A stretch of 37,501 nt of DNA from Mesobacillus boroniphilus JCM 21738. Its GTDB lineage: Bacteria; Bacillota; Bacilli; Bacillales; Cytobacillaceae. The translations under genes and the position numbers were made by a program. Under the pieces are notes generated by a model. The model was given only the letters and a program-made list of their open reading frames with translations, made no database searches and was not told where the DNA came from. The stretch spans positions 1-37,501 of the forward strand of contig NZ_BAUW01000037.1 in NCBI RefSeq assembly GCF_000517385.1, in the 5' to 3' direction. Shown piece after piece: positions 16,097-26,705 of this stretch. Each line of letters begins with the position of its first letter. The stretch's first letter is position 1.

Positions 16097-16657
16097 ATGA
16101 TTCAATCAATCAATCAAACTGTAATGCATAGTTATCCAGGAATGGTCGCACTGGTTACGGTTAGTCATAATGGAGAAAATAATATCATGGCTGCTGGCTG
16201 GCATTCCTACATATCCTACGAGCCGCCAATTTACGGAGTTGCCATCGGCCGTGAACGTTATACTTACCAGCTCATAAAATCTGAAGGCAAATTTGCTATT
16301 AATTTTGTGCCATATGAATATTCTGCTCTTATTCAGCAAGCAGGTGTGTATTCGGGTTCAATGGTGAACAAATTTGAAAAGGCGAACATCAGTTTCGACC
16401 ACGGATCAGCAACGAATTCACCGATACTGCGGGATGCATATATAGCCTATGAATGTGAGATCATAGACCGCAATAGTTACGGTGACCACGATTGGTTCGT
16501 TGCAAATATCGTACAATTTTACAGGGATCCAGATAAATTCCTTAAAAACGGCATGCCAAATTTCGATGAGCTCACAATTCCGCTTTATTTAGGAAGATCC
16601 ACATACACAAATGTAAATCAACATAGTGATTTTGTTTCGCATAGGGTTGAGGAATAG
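16097..16657 (+). CDS. Flavin reductase family protein
   Basis: A 186-residue FMN-binding split-barrel protein of the flavin reductase family, which reduces free flavin with NAD(P)H or holds FMN. Family features: an N-terminal PGMVALVTVSHNGENNIMAA strand pair with the AAGWHSYISYEPPIYGVAIG binding core (given here in full as a 20-residue stretch), then LIKSEGKFAINFVP. ATG at 16097 follows AGGAGG at about 10 nt. A long leader with GTAGTATAGTT-like AT-rich sequence precedes. Such proteins may supply reduced flavin to LLM monooxygenases like the one at 0.1-1.1 kb, but they are 15 kb apart. Confidence 0.85.
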   Translation: MIQSINQTVMHSYPGMVALVTVSHNGENNIMAAGWHSYISYEPPIYGVAIGRERYTYQLIKSEGKFAINFVPYEYSALIQQAGVYSGSMVNKFEKANISFDHGSATNSPILRDAYIAYECEIIDRNSYGDHDWFVANIVQFYRDPDKFLKNGMPNFDELTIPLYLGRSTYTNVNQHSDFVSHRVEE

Positions 16658-16670
16658 AAGCACACTAAAG

Positions 16671-16720
16671 ACACGAAAAATGATCAGCCAAAGGTGCAGA
16701 TGATTTTCCGTGTTTCATTT
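16671..16720 (+). terminator. Likely terminator of the flavin reductase
   Basis: ACACGAAAAATGATC and GATGATTTTCCGTGT pair over 15 positions with two mismatches, followed by a T-rich tail. Confidence 0.6.
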
Positions 16721-17190
<470 letters not shown>

Positions 17191-17214
17191 AAAAGCACAG
17201 GCTTACGCCTGCGC
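17191..17214 (-). terminator. Terminator overlapping the staygreen stop codon
   Basis: On the minus strand GCGCAGGC and GCCTGTGC form an 8-bp stem whose GTAA loop contains the TAA stop (17203-17205), followed by TTTT and an AT-rich tail. The last codons thus form the terminator stem. Confidence 0.75.
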
Positions 17215-17694
17215 TTCTGGTGTTCTTTCCTTATTCATTTTGTTAAGATACGTTCTTGGCGTACCGTAGTATTCTACCTGATTGAATTCTGGATAGATAG
17301 ATGAAAATTGTACATAAATGGGTGCATCGGGCAGCCAAGGATAATATGTGAAGAAGTTTTTATCTCCATACACTATCGCAGTAAATGCTAAGTCCAGCTC
17401 TTTTTTGAAAATCATATAACGGATCCTGGACATATTCAGGTCGTATTCCCCGTTACTGATATACACCTTAGCATACAGCAAGTATTCACCATTGATGGTG
17501 ATCCAGTCTGCCAATACTTCATCCCGCATTTCATAGTTGATTGCCTGATAATCATAGACATTCCCGACCGCTAGAAACAGCTCTCCAGTAAGATCGGAAT
17601 GTGTTAAAGTGTACTTCCTGCTGTCTATTGGCAAAAAAGCAGTTGCTGGTGGAATAAAGTTAACGCTCAATCGTTCTGGCTTGAATTTACTCAC
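17203..17694 (-). CDS. Staygreen family protein
   Basis: A 163-residue protein of the staygreen (SGR) family. Plant SGR removes Mg from chlorophyll a; bacterial homologues in non-photosynthetic Firmicutes have no settled native role, though some show Mg-dechelatase activity. Matching features are the N-terminal SKFKPERLSVNFIPPATAF, the RKYTLTHSDLTGELFLAVG block and YEMRDEVLADW. GTG at 17694 is chosen because AAGGAG lies 9 nt upstream and relatives begin similarly; the frame runs on to 17766 without a site. No signal peptide. It follows a secreted-protein gene by about 80 bp on the same strand and may share its transcript. Confidence 0.82.
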   Translation of the reverse strand: MSKFKPERLSVNFIPPATAFLPIDSRKYTLTHSDLTGELFLAVGNVYDYQAINYEMRDEVLADWITINGEYLLYAKVYISNGEYDLNMSRIRYMIFKKELDLAFTAIVYGDKNFFTYYPWLPDAPIYVQFSSIYPEFNQVEYYGTPRTYLNKMNKERTPEAQA

Positions 17695-17775
17695 GGCTGA
17701 AGGCTCCTTCCCGTTAAAAGAATCCTTTTCCGATATCCTATGCCATTTAGCCGCAATCCGTGACAATCGCCTATA

Positions 17776-18534
17776 TTATTCAGATTGGAGGCTTTTGACC
17801 TCAGCGTTTATTACTCGCCATTTCCCCTTTTCATATAACCAGGTCGATTCAATATTCGCAATTCCATCCGCATTGTATGCACCATTTATTCGTTGGATGC
17901 CTTTCAACCCATAAAAGTCGTCTTTTACCTTAATCGGCTTTAAAATGCCAAAAGGAAGAACCATTAACTCTGTTGGTTCATTTAGCTTTCCATCCTGATA
18001 TAAACCCAGGCTTTCGTACTCCTCTTTTCTGTCACTTAAATCAAAAGTGTATGATTGTCCTGTTTCCTGAAGCTTTATGGATGCCTTGTAACCATCCTCA
18101 AATTGACTGCTGGCAGCAAGAGGTTCTGGTACAGTCAGATTGGTAACTTGGAAATCCTTTAAACTATATAAATAAAAATTTGATAGACCGCCACTTCCCC
18201 CGGTAGGAACACTGATAAATATGTCTTTCACTGAATCGTGATTCAAATCTTTATAAATGTTAGTTGGATCGTATCCAGCTTCAAGATCGATTTTATAATT
18301 TTCGCCATTTGATGCCCTTATTTTCAAGAATATCTTTTTGAGAAACTGCGCTCCTTCTTCATAAGGCACTCCTTTTACATAAATCAAATCCTTTTTTCCA
18401 TCGCCAGTTACATCAACTTTTTCCTCAGAGATCGTCACCGTTTTTTCCTGGGACTCCCCTGCATATACGCCGGTAAGCGCGGTTAACGACATAAAAAAGA
18501 ACGCGCTGAACGTGATTAATAGCTCCTTTTTCAT
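17776..18534 (-). CDS. Secreted protein with calcium-binding-like VTGDGKKD repeats
   Basis: A 252-residue protein with a clear Sec signal peptide (MKKELLITFSAFFFMSLTAL, cleavage probably after VYAG). The mature part has two short loops, VTGDGKKDLIYV (near residue 42) and DLNHDSVKDIFIS (near residue 98), spaced as in FG-GAP/VCBS or EF-hand-like Ca2+ sites. The remainder is beta-rich with no recognised catalytic motif. I do not recognise a named family. GGGGTGAT lies upstream of ATG at 18534. It should be exported to the cell surface or medium. The staygreen gene lies just downstream. Confidence 0.7.
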   Translation of the reverse strand: MKKELLITFSAFFFMSLTALTGVYAGESQEKTVTISEEKVDVTGDGKKDLIYVKGVPYEEGAQFLKKIFLKIRASNGENYKIDLEAGYDPTNIYKDLNHDSVKDIFISVPTGGSGGLSNFYLYSLKDFQVTNLTVPEPLAASSQFEDGYKASIKLQETGQSYTFDLSDRKEEYESLGLYQDGKLNEPTELMVLPFGILKPIKVKDDFYGLKGIQRINGAYNADGIANIESTWLYEKGKWRVINAEVKSLQSE

Positions 18535-18586
18535 TATACATCACCCCGTTATACTTAACATCTCCAATTATGGTAAAAAAATGCAC

Positions 18587-18614
18587 AAAAAAAAACCTCT
18601 GATCTAATCAGAGG
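18587..18614 (-). terminator. Terminator of alsT
   Basis: On the minus strand a perfect 8-bp stem (CCTCTGAT / ATCAGAGG) with a 3-nt loop is followed by nine T. Confidence 0.9.
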
Positions 18615-18626
18615 GGTGAATAATAA

Positions 18627-20058
18627 TTATTTGTTCTTGGATTCTGCATGTTTACGGTATTCCCAGGATTCAATTCCTGTTAAACCTTCTATAGAGTCAG
18701 CATAAAACACTGGATCTTTTCCTTGTCTACGCTGTTCTTTATAATCCTTTAATGCCGCCATGGCAATCTTTGCTAGCAAGGTTATCGCTACAAGGTTGAT
18801 TAGTGCCATCAATCCCATGAAGAGGTCTGCTAAATTCCATACAATTTCCAACTCGGCAATTGCACCAAACAAAACCATTGCAATAACAGCAAGACGATAA
18901 ATGAATAGAGCCGTAGGGCTTTCCTTAATGAATTCAATATTAGTTTCACCATAATAGTAATTACCAATAATCGATGTGAAGGCGAAAAGGAAATAGCTCC
19001 ACCGACGAATGTTGGTGCCCACGAACCGACATGGCTTGTCAGTGCTGCCTGCGTTAACTGTATACCATCTAAATCGGAATTCGTATATTCTCCTGACAAT
19101 ATGATGATGAAGCTGTTGCCGTACAAATTAGTAAAGTATCCGTAAATACTCCCAATGTCTGGATTAGGCCTTGCTTCACTGGATGTGTGACTGCAGCAGT
19201 GGCCGCTGCATTTGGTGCGCTACCCATACCAGCCTCGTTAGAAAATAACCCTCTCTTTATTCCCATCAAGACCGCTGCTCCCATTCCGCCCCCAACTACT
19301 TCCTGTAAGCCGAAAGCGTTCTTGACGATCAGTGAGAGCATAGCAGGAATTTCACTGAAATTCATAATCACAATAAACAAAGCGAGGATTAAATATATCA
19401 CAGCCATGATTGGCACGATGATTTGTGATACAAAAGCAATTCTCTTGATGCCACCAAAAATGACTGCGGCAGTCATAACAGCTAATATGATTCCCATCCA
19501 AAAGGGATCGAATCCAAATGCCTGGTCAAATGCAAGGGAAATTGTATTGGATTGGACAGAACTAAACACCAAACCAAAAGTAAAAACAATAATTATTGCA
19601 AACAAAACGCCTAACCATCGTTTGTTTAGTCCGCGTTCCATATAATAAGCTGGACCGCCGCGAAATTCTGCCTCATCACTATCTTTAACCTTATAGATTT
19701 GGGCTAGAGTACTTTCAATAAAGCTGGATGCTGCACCAACAAGGGCAATGATCCACATCCAGAAGACAGCACCAGGACCTCCGGCTGAGATAGCAGTCGC
19801 AACTCCTGCCAGGTTACCTGTCCCAACTCTAGAAGCCAAGCTGACCGTAAAGGCCTGGAATGAAGACCTGCCCCTTTTCCCTTCGGAAGACACGGTGGCC
19901 GGATCCTTTAACACTCTGATCATTTCCGGGAAAAATTCGAACTGAACAAATCTGGTTCTGAATGTAAAATATGTACCCAGTGCTACTAGAACAGCAATTA
20001 AGATATAACTCCACATATAGTTGTTCAATTCAGATATGATGTTGTTGAAAATCTCCAT
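18627..20058 (-). pseudogene. alsT: AlsT-like sodium:amino-acid symporter (AGCS family), two frameshifts
   Basis: An AGCS-family symporter directly downstream of parC, as alsT is in B. subtilis, where AlsT transports glutamine. Signatures: SRVGTGNLAGVATAISAGGP, FRGGPAYYMERGLN and KRGLFSNEAGMGSAPNAAAT. Joined length is about 478 residues. Break one: AA at 19110-19111; an extra base restores TATAFIIILSGEYTNSDLDG. Break two: AAA at 18991-18993; an extra base restores GGAIFLFAFTSIIGNYYYGE. Both are one-base losses in T runs of the coding strand. AAAGGAG precedes ATG at 20058. The symbol rests on synteny and family; substrate is inferred. Sequencing error is the likely cause of the breaks. Confidence 0.82.
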
Positions 20059-20360
20059 AGAAAACTCCTTTATTAGTTTTTGACAAAGCTGTTTTTACTT
20101 TGAACATAATTTTTTCGTATAATACATCTCCTGCCTTTGCGAACAGCCTAGGAGTCATGTTCAATCTACTCCTTAAGTGTTGTGGCATTCGTATGTATTA
20201 CGAGATGCAAAAAGGTTTACGAAAAGGTCTTTCATAGTTATTTTGGTATAGTTTTTAATGTACCAAATTGCAATCGCTTTACAATGGTACTTCACTCCCA
20301 ATATTAGCTTTGCCCCAGATAGAGAGGAAGTTACCTATGTAATACCCTGGTTATGATAAA
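20059..20360. other. parC-alsT intergenic region
   Basis: About 300 bp. It should hold the alsT promoter. A minus frame of 42 codons (20158 to 20030) has AAGGAG 10 nt upstream and overlaps the alsT start out of frame; it may be a leader peptide or chance. I see no clean TnrA box or known riboswitch. Confidence 0.4.
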
Positions 20361-20398
20361 AAAACAAAAACACAGCAGTTTTACTGTGTTTTTGTTTT
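20361..20398. terminator. Strong bidirectional-looking terminator after parC
   Basis: AAAACAAAAACACAG and CTGTGTTTTTGTTTT form a perfect 15-bp stem with an 8-nt loop; T-rich arms make it usable in both directions. It ends the parE-parC transcript and separates it from alsT. Confidence 0.85.
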
Positions 20399-20405
20399 AA
20401 CTCTG

Positions 20406-22847
20406 CTATTGTGTGTTTTTATCTTGCTCATTCTCACTTTTCCAAATGGCTGTAAGCTTCCCGGTTTCACTTTCGTCTACAAGGAATGATCCATTTGTAT
20501 ATCGATCGCTGAACCTTAATTCTGAAGCTTTCACAGAAACAATCTGCTGTTTTTCTGACTGGAAGAATACTTCGTCCTCTCCACGCACAGCCTCCACACC
20601 AATAATACGGTGAGGATTTGCTTTCAGTTCACGGAGCATCACAACACCGCGTTTCGCGCGAGAAGTTTTCTCGAACTCAGATAGCTTCATTTTCTTAATA
20701 GCACCACGCTGTGTAGCGATAACAATGGAATGGTTTTGGTTGTTGTCAATAATTTTCCCGCCGACAACATAATCCCCATCCTTCAGGTTCATCCCCTTAA
20801 CGCCAGCTGCCCTGATCCCAATCGGACTTATTTCCTCTTCACTGAACCATAGACCATAACCGAAATGTGATGAAAGGAACAAATCCTTCTCCCCATTGGT
20901 TACATGTATGTCGATGACTCTATCATCACCTTTTACATTGATTGCGGTCAGCGGTTTGGAGTATCGCTGAGCTTTATAAAGGTTTAACTCGGACTTTTTC
21001 ACCATACCATTCTTGGTCACAAATACAAAGTATAAATTCTGTTCGAAATCGGTGACTGGTACAGCTTTTATGATGTCTTCATCCCGATCCAGTGGCACGA
21101 GATTTGCGACGTGCTGGCCAAGGTCTTTCCAGCGAATGTCAGGAAGTTCATGAACAGGCAGGTACAGGTAGCTGCCTTTATTCGTGAACAATAACAAAAC
21201 ATCCTTTGTATTCATATTCAATTGTGATAACAGCCTGTCAGTATCTTTCATGGCAAAATCCTGCCCATTGGAAGCGGCATAGGATCTTTGGCTTGTCCTT
21301 TTTACGTAGCCATCCTTCGTTACAGTTACTATAACATCTTCGCTTGCGATCAGAACTTCAAGGTTAATTTTGATTTCCTCAATCTCTTCCTCGATTTTTG
21401 TTCGTCGGTCATCTGAGAAGCGCTTTTTGACGTCCTTCAGTTCCTTTTTGATGATAGATAATAACTTCTTTTCGCTGCCCAGAATGGCGGTAAGTTCCTC
21501 TACCTTCTTGGCAAGCTCCTCGGCCTCGGCTTGAAGTGCAGTAATATCGGTATTAGTCAGGCGATATAGCTGCAAGGAGACGATCGCTTCAGCCTGAACT
21601 TCGGTGAAGTCGAATTTCTTGATCAAGTTATCCTTGGCGTCACGCTTATCTTTGGATGCACGGATTGCAGCGATAACCTGGTCAAGGATCGATAGAGCTT
21701 TTATGAGGCCTTCAACGATATGCTGGCGGTCCCGGGCTTTTTGAAGGTCAAATTGGGACCGTTTGGTCACAACATCCTTCTGATGGTCAATATAAGCATC
21801 TAGCAGCTCAGCAAGACCCATCAATACAGGTCTTTTCTTGTTAATGGCAACCATATTGAAGTTATAGGTAATCTGTAAATCACTGTTCTTGTAAAGATAA
21901 TGCAAAACACCGTTTGCATCTGCTTCCTTCTTCAATTCAATGACAACACGAAGGCCTGTGCGGTCTGTCTCATCACGCACCTCCGAAATGCCTTCCACTT
22001 TACGGTCCAGACGGAATTCATCTATCCGCTTGACCAGGTTAGCTTTGTTGATTTCATAAGGAACTTCAGTGATGACAATCTGCTGTTTTCCGCCGCGGAT
22101 GTCCTCAATTTCAGCTTTGCCGCGAACAATGATCTTACCTTTACCAGTCTTGTATGCCTTGGCGATCCCCTCGACACCTTGTATGATTCCGCCCGTCGGG
22201 AAATCCGGCCCCTTGATCACTTTCATCAAATCTTCCACCGTACATGCAGGGTTGTCCATCCTCATGACGACCCCATCGATCACTTCCGCTAAATTATGCG
22301 GGGGAATATCAGTCGCATAACCCGCTGATATTCCCGTAGAACCATTTACCAGCAAATTAGGGAACATTGCTGGAAGCACCGTAGGCTCACTTGAGGTGTC
22401 ATCGAAATTCGGTATGAACTCGACGGTTCTCTTCTCGATATCCCTTAGCAGTTCACCGGCGATTGCTGACAATCTTGCTTCTGTATAACGCATCGCTGCT
22501 GGTGGATCACCATCAATGCTTCCGTTATTCCCATGCATTTCGACAAGATAGTTGCGCACTTTCCAATCCTGGCTCATACGGACCATTGCTTCATATACAG
22601 AAGAATCACCGTGCGGGTGGTAGTTACCAATTACGTTTCCAACTGTCTTGGCTGATTTCCGGAAACCTTTTTCGTTTGTATTGCCTTCTACATGCATAGC
22701 ATACAAAATCCTGCGTTGAACAGGCTTGAGCCCATCCCTGGCGTCAGGGAGTGCACGTTCCTGGATAATGTATTTACTATAGCGGCCGAAACGGTCGCCT
22801 ATTACGTCTTCTAAAGGGAGGTCACGAAATTTTTCAACTGAACTCAT
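20406..22847 (-). CDS. parC: DNA topoisomerase IV subunit A
   Basis: An 813-residue breakage-reunion subunit of topoisomerase IV, which decatenates sister chromosomes. The catalytic tyrosine is Tyr121 in [13 protein letters not shown]. The quinolone-resistance region reads [13 protein letters not shown], with Ser82 and Glu86 at the sites equivalent to S. aureus GrlA 80 and 84, both in the sensitive form. The C-terminal beta-pinwheel shows repeated blades with weak GyrA-box-like motifs ([15 protein letters not shown]). ATG at 22847 overlaps the parE stop by 4 bp, and GAGGAGG lies in the parE end, so translation is coupled. It is more like ParC than GyrA by its pairing with parE and alsT. Confidence 0.95.
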   Translation of the reverse strand: MSSVEKFRDLPLEDVIGDRFGRYSKYIIQERALPDARDGLKPVQRRILYAMHVEGNTNEKGFRKSAKTVGNVIGNYHPHGDSSVYEAMVRMSQDWKVRNYLVEMHGNNGSIDGDPPAAMRYTEARLSAIAGELLRDIEKRTVEFIPNFDDTSSEPTVLPAMFPNLLVNGSTGISAGYATDIPPHNLAEVIDGVVMRMDNPACTVEDLMKVIKGPDFPTGGIIQGVEGIAKAYKTGKGKIIVRGKAEIEDIRGGKQQIVITEVPYEINKANLVKRIDEFRLDRKVEGISEVRDETDRTGLRVVIELKKEADANGVLHYLYKNSDLQITYNFNMVAINKKRPVLMGLAELLDAYIDHQKDVVTKRSQFDLQKARDRQHIVEGLIKALSILDQVIAAIRASKDKRDAKDNLIKKFDFTEVQAEAIVSLQLYRLTNTDITALQAEAEELAKKVEELTAILGSEKKLLSIIKKELKDVKKRFSDDRRTKIEEEIEEIKINLEVLIASEDVIVTVTKDGYVKRTSQRSYAASNGQDFAMKDTDRLLSQLNMNTKDVLLLFTNKGSYLYLPVHELPDIRWKDLGQHVANLVPLDRDEDIIKAVPVTDFEQNLYFVFVTKNGMVKKSELNLYKAQRYSKPLTAINVKGDDRVIDIHVTNGEKDLFLSSHFGYGLWFSEEEISPIGIRAAGVKGMNLKDGDYVVGGKIIDNNQNHSIVIATQRGAIKKMKLSEFEKTSRAKRGVVMLRELKANPHRIIGVEAVRGEDEVFFQSEKQQIVSVKASELRFSDRYTNGSFLVDESETGKLTAIWKSENEQDKNTQ

Positions 22848-24823
22848 TCGTCTGCAACCTCCTCTGCAACTGAGATGTTTTCATTTTCAAGAATGTTTCC
22901 ATCTTCCTCAAGGCCAAATGCCACATTGGATTCAATCCATTTCCTGCGTGGTTCTACTTTATCACCCATAAGGGTCGTCACTCTTCGTTCGGCTCTTGCC
23001 GCATCGTCAATTCGAACGCGAATCAATGTCCTGGTCTCGGGATCCATCGTCGTTTCCCAAAGCTGATCGGCATTCATTTCCCCGAGGCCTTTATAACGCT
23101 GGATTATATAGCCTTTGCCGACCTTCTTCATCGCGTCCTTCAGCTCTTCGTCGCTCCAGGCATATTCGATGATTTCTTTTTTGCCCGTTCCCTTGCTGAC
23201 TTTATATAGTGGCGGCAGAGCTATGAATACCTTACCGGCTTCAATCATCGGCTTCATATATCGGTAAAAGAATGTCAGCAAAAGCACCTGGATATGAGCA
23301 CCGTCAGTATCGGCATCTGTCATGATGACGATTTTGTCATAGTTGATATCTTCTACATTGAAATCAGATCCAACTCCGGCACCAATCGCATGGATGATCG
23401 TATTGATTTCTTCATTTCTGAAAATATCCTGAAGCTTTGCTTTTTCCGTGTTGATGACTTTCCCGCGCAATGGGAGCACTGCCTGGAACTTCCTGTCTCG
23501 TCCCTGCTTAGCAGAACCACCAGCAGAATCACCCTCTACCAGGTAGAGTTCATTCTTTGCAGGATTCTTGGATTGCGCTGGAGTCAGTTTGCCGGATAGC
23601 ATCGCATCTGATCTCTTTCTCTTCTTCCCGCTTCTAGCATCCTCGCGTGCTTTCCGGGCAGCTTCACGTGCCTGGTAAGCCTTGATGGACTTTCGGATCA
23701 GCACTGTACTGATATCAGGATTTTCCTCAAGGAAATAAGAAAGATGCTCTGAAACGACCGAGTCAACGGCTGATCTTGCTTCGCTTGTCCCAAGTTTGCC
23801 CTTTGTCTGGCCTTCAAACTGAAGCAATTCTTCAGGAATGCGCACAGAGACAATGCCTGCCAGACCTTCTCGGATGTCAGCTCCATCAAGGTTCTTATCC
23901 TTTTCCTTGAGCAAGCCAACCTTGCGGGCATATTCATTGAATACACGAGTCATGGCTGTTTTGGAACCTGCTTCATGTGTACCGCCATCTTTCGTACGGA
24001 CATTGTTGACGAATGACAGCACATTCTCCGAGTAGCCATCGTTAAATTGAAATGCAAATTCAACTTCTATTTGGCTGTACTCACCTTCGAAGCTGACAAC
24101 TGGATGCATCACATCTTTTTCTTCGTTCAAATATTCAACGAAAGCCTGAATCCCCGTCTCAAAATGAAAAATATCCTTAACATCATTGCGCTCATCGATT
24201 AACTCAATTTTTAATCCTTTTAATAAAAAGGCAGACTCTCTGAGACGTTCTGAGAGGGTATCATAGTTATATGTTAGGGTAGAGAAAATTTCCGGGTCTG
24301 GTTTAAAGTGGATTGTTGTACCTGATTGGTTAGTTTTTCCTATCTTTTCAAGCGTCGTCACTGGCTTGCCGCCATTTTCAAAACGCTGCTCATAGACGAA
24401 GCCATCACGTTTGATGGTTACAACCAGCCATTCTGATAATGCGTTTACAACAGAAGCACCTACACCATGAAGCCCTCCGCTTGTTTTATACCCGCCCTGT
24501 CCAAACTTTCCGCCTGCGTGCAAGACGGTAAGGATCACTTCAGGTGTCGGTTTGCCAAGCTTATGCATCCCGGTAGGCATACCTCTCCCTTTATCCTGGA
24601 CGCTAATGGAATTATCTTTATGGATTTTGACGATGATTTGATTACCGTAGCCGCCTAGTGCTTCGTCTACCGAGTTATCAACGATTTCGTATACGAGGTG
24701 ATGAAGTCCTCGTGTATCCGTGCTGCCGATATACATACCCGGCCGCTTGCGAACCGCTTCAAGGCCTTCAAGTACCTGTATGGCATCATCATTATAATCA
24801 AAAGCTTGCTGATTTCTTGCCAC
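22844..24823 (-). CDS. parE: DNA topoisomerase IV subunit B
   Basis: A 659-residue GHKL ATPase subunit. N-terminal ATP-site motifs are [13 protein letters not shown] and [17 protein letters not shown]; the TOPRIM domain has [17 protein letters not shown] and [12 protein letters not shown]; the C-terminal [16 protein letters not shown] contacts ParC. GTG at 24823 is chosen because the protein then starts [20 protein letters not shown], like B. subtilis ParE, with AAAGGGG 7 nt upstream. The 34-bp longer frame is unlikely. It is the first gene of the parE-parC operon. A LexA-like palindrome lies 128 bp upstream. In B. subtilis plsY and the CoA-binding gene yneT precede parE; here they are 8-12 kb away. 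Confidence 0.95.
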   Translation of the reverse strand: MARNQQAFDYNDDAIQVLEGLEAVRKRPGMYIGSTDTRGLHHLVYEIVDNSVDEALGGYGNQIIVKIHKDNSISVQDKGRGMPTGMHKLGKPTPEVILTVLHAGGKFGQGGYKTSGGLHGVGASVVNALSEWLVVTIKRDGFVYEQRFENGGKPVTTLEKIGKTNQSGTTIHFKPDPEIFSTLTYNYDTLSERLRESAFLLKGLKIELIDERNDVKDIFHFETGIQAFVEYLNEEKDVMHPVVSFEGEYSQIEVEFAFQFNDGYSENVLSFVNNVRTKDGGTHEAGSKTAMTRVFNEYARKVGLLKEKDKNLDGADIREGLAGIVSVRIPEELLQFEGQTKGKLGTSEARSAVDSVVSEHLSYFLEENPDISTVLIRKSIKAYQAREAARKAREDARSGKKRKRSDAMLSGKLTPAQSKNPAKNELYLVEGDSAGGSAKQGRDRKFQAVLPLRGKVINTEKAKLQDIFRNEEINTIIHAIGAGVGSDFNVEDINYDKIVIMTDADTDGAHIQVLLLTFFYRYMKPMIEAGKVFIALPPLYKVSKGTGKKEIIEYAWSDEELKDAMKKVGKGYIIQRYKGLGEMNADQLWETTMDPETRTLIRVRIDDAARAERRVTTLMGDKVEPRRKWIESNVAFGLEEDGNILENENISVAEEVADE

Positions 24824-24949
24824 GAACATACCCCTTTCATTTCTTGCAAACAACATTGACGGTTTTTATGTATAGTGTCAATGATTTCATTAAGTATTCG
24901 TCTTTTCTGATTAAAAAGATTACGTATAATGTATCCTTTTATCAATATC

Positions 24950-24963
24950 AGAACAATTGTTCT
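24950..24963. promoter_or_regulatory. LexA-like palindrome upstream of parE
   Basis: AGAACAATTGTTCT is a perfect 14-bp palindrome fitting the GAAC-N4-GTTC core of Gram-positive LexA (DinR) boxes, though the outer C/G is A/T. On the minus strand its TTGTTC half could act as a -35, with TACATT as -10 after 17 bp, so a bound repressor would block the promoter. I recall parEC being listed among B. subtilis LexA targets. Confidence 0.5.
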
Positions 24964-25260
24964 CTTAGTTATTTTACCATAAGAATGGCTTCTATGCTTA
25001 ATTGTAGCGATTAATTGGGATTTGGCAAACGGATTTAAAGAATTAATTGGAATTTTGTCATAAAAATACGGTTATTTGGAGACTTATGAGAAGGTATCAT
25101 GTCATTTTTTATATTTTTTTTACAGGATTCAAATCATTTTTTAGAAAATTCATCTCATTGCCTTTTATACAACCCTCTAAACTCCCAACGATTTCCGCCA
25201 TTAAATTTTTAAGATGTACTGCAACATAAGAACAAATACATTTATGGAGGACTTTTAATT

Positions 25261-26654
25261 ATGAAAAGAACGAGGGTAATCTTTATTGGATCGGCATTAA
25301 TCCTTCTTCTTGCCCTTACTGCCAGCGGAGCATTCAGCAATGATGCGAATAAAAAAGAGCCTGGGGCCAGAATTCATTCATCAGGACAACGAATTATGAT
25401 GGCTCGGTCTATGGCTAAGGCGAATAATGTTGAAATGGGTGAGAAAATCAAGAAGCAACTGGATACACAAGAAGAAGTCACTCTAATCTTTCATAACAAG
25501 AAGGATACAAGCCACTATTATGATCATGAAGCTACAGTTGATTTTGTAAAAGAACCAAGCGTGGAGGAAATAGACGAAATTACCCGGGATATTAAAGGCT
25601 GGGTCATCAAGCATCTAAACTCAATTTATATTTTCAGGTCAACAGTGATGGAAACACCCGAAATGATTGAATATTTTAATCAAAGGAAAAATATTGAGTA
25701 TTCTGAGCCTAATTTTATCTTAATGCAAAATGAAGTGAACGGACCTAATGACCTGCTTTACCAGGAGAATTATCAATGGAATTTGCCAGTCATAGGGACG
25801 GAACAAGGGTGGAGTGTTACCCGTGGAACGGAAGAAATTGAGATAGCGGTTGTTGATACAGGTGTTGATCTGAATCATCCCGACTTAAGGGACCGGCTTG
25901 TGGCAGGCTATAATGTCATCAATGATAAAATTGAACCAGATGATGATAATGGGCATGGTACCCATGTAGCAGGGATTATTGCTTCGGAAACAAATAATAA
26001 CGAGGGTGTTGCCGGCATGACATGGTTCAGTAAAATCATGCCAATAAAAGCGATGGGGGCAAAGGGCTATGTACAACTTTCGATATTGCAAAAGGAATTG
26101 TATGGGCTGTTGACCACGGTGCAGATGTCATCAATTTGAGTCTTGGCAATTACCAGCCTTCAAAAGTTTTGGAAGAAGCAGTCCGTTATGCCTATAACAA
26201 GAATGTTGTCATGGTCTCTGCAGCTGGCAATGATGGTTCAGATCAGCCGACCTATCCTTCGGCATACCCAGAAGTATTGAGTGTAGCTGCTGTAGATTAT
26301 AATGGAAACAGAGCAAGCTTTTCAAATTACGGAGATTACATTGATATTGCTGCCCCAGGTGTTTATATACCTAGCACTTATTTTAATGAGCAATATGCTG
26401 CCCTTTCAGGAACATCGATGGCTGCTCCACACGTCGCCGGTTTGGCTGCACTAATCAAATCAGCTAATCCAGAGCTGAAAAGTTCTCAAGTTATCAAGAT
26501 CATAAAGAATTCTGCAATTGACCTTGGTGAGCAAGGAAAAGATATTGATTATGGAAATGGCTTAATTGATGTTAATTCTGCACTGCAGGAAGCGAGTAAA
26601 GAACGACCAAGCATCAGCAAACAAGAAAAATCGCTGTTTGATTGGCTCAGGTAA
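25261..26654 (+). pseudogene. Secreted S8 subtilisin-like serine peptidase, single frameshift
   Basis: A subtilase of about 464 residues when joined. It has a signal peptide (hydrophobic 7-24), a propeptide of about 140 residues, and the catalytic triad Asp199 (AVVDTGVD), His232 (NGHGTHVAG) and Ser in SGTSMAAPHVAGLAALIK. The frame breaks at 26071: a single G where GG would restore KGYGTTFDIAKGIVWAVDHG. The two frames overlap by 4 bp and keep all active-site residues between them. GGAGG lies 11 nt before ATG. It is divergent from parE with a shared 430-bp intergenic region. If the shift is real, the enzyme is dead; a one-base sequencing loss is more likely. Confidence 0.85.
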
Positions 26655-26672
26655 ATGAAAAAATATAAAACA

Positions 26673-26697
26673 AGCCGCCATTAATATTTTGGCGGCT
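26673..26697 (-). terminator. Terminator of helD
   Basis: AGCCGCCA and TGGCGGCT form an 8-bp stem with a 9-nt loop; on the minus strand a T-rich tail follows. It lies in the short gap between convergent subtilase and helD. Confidence 0.75.
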
Positions 26698-26705
26698 CGT
26701 GGCAT

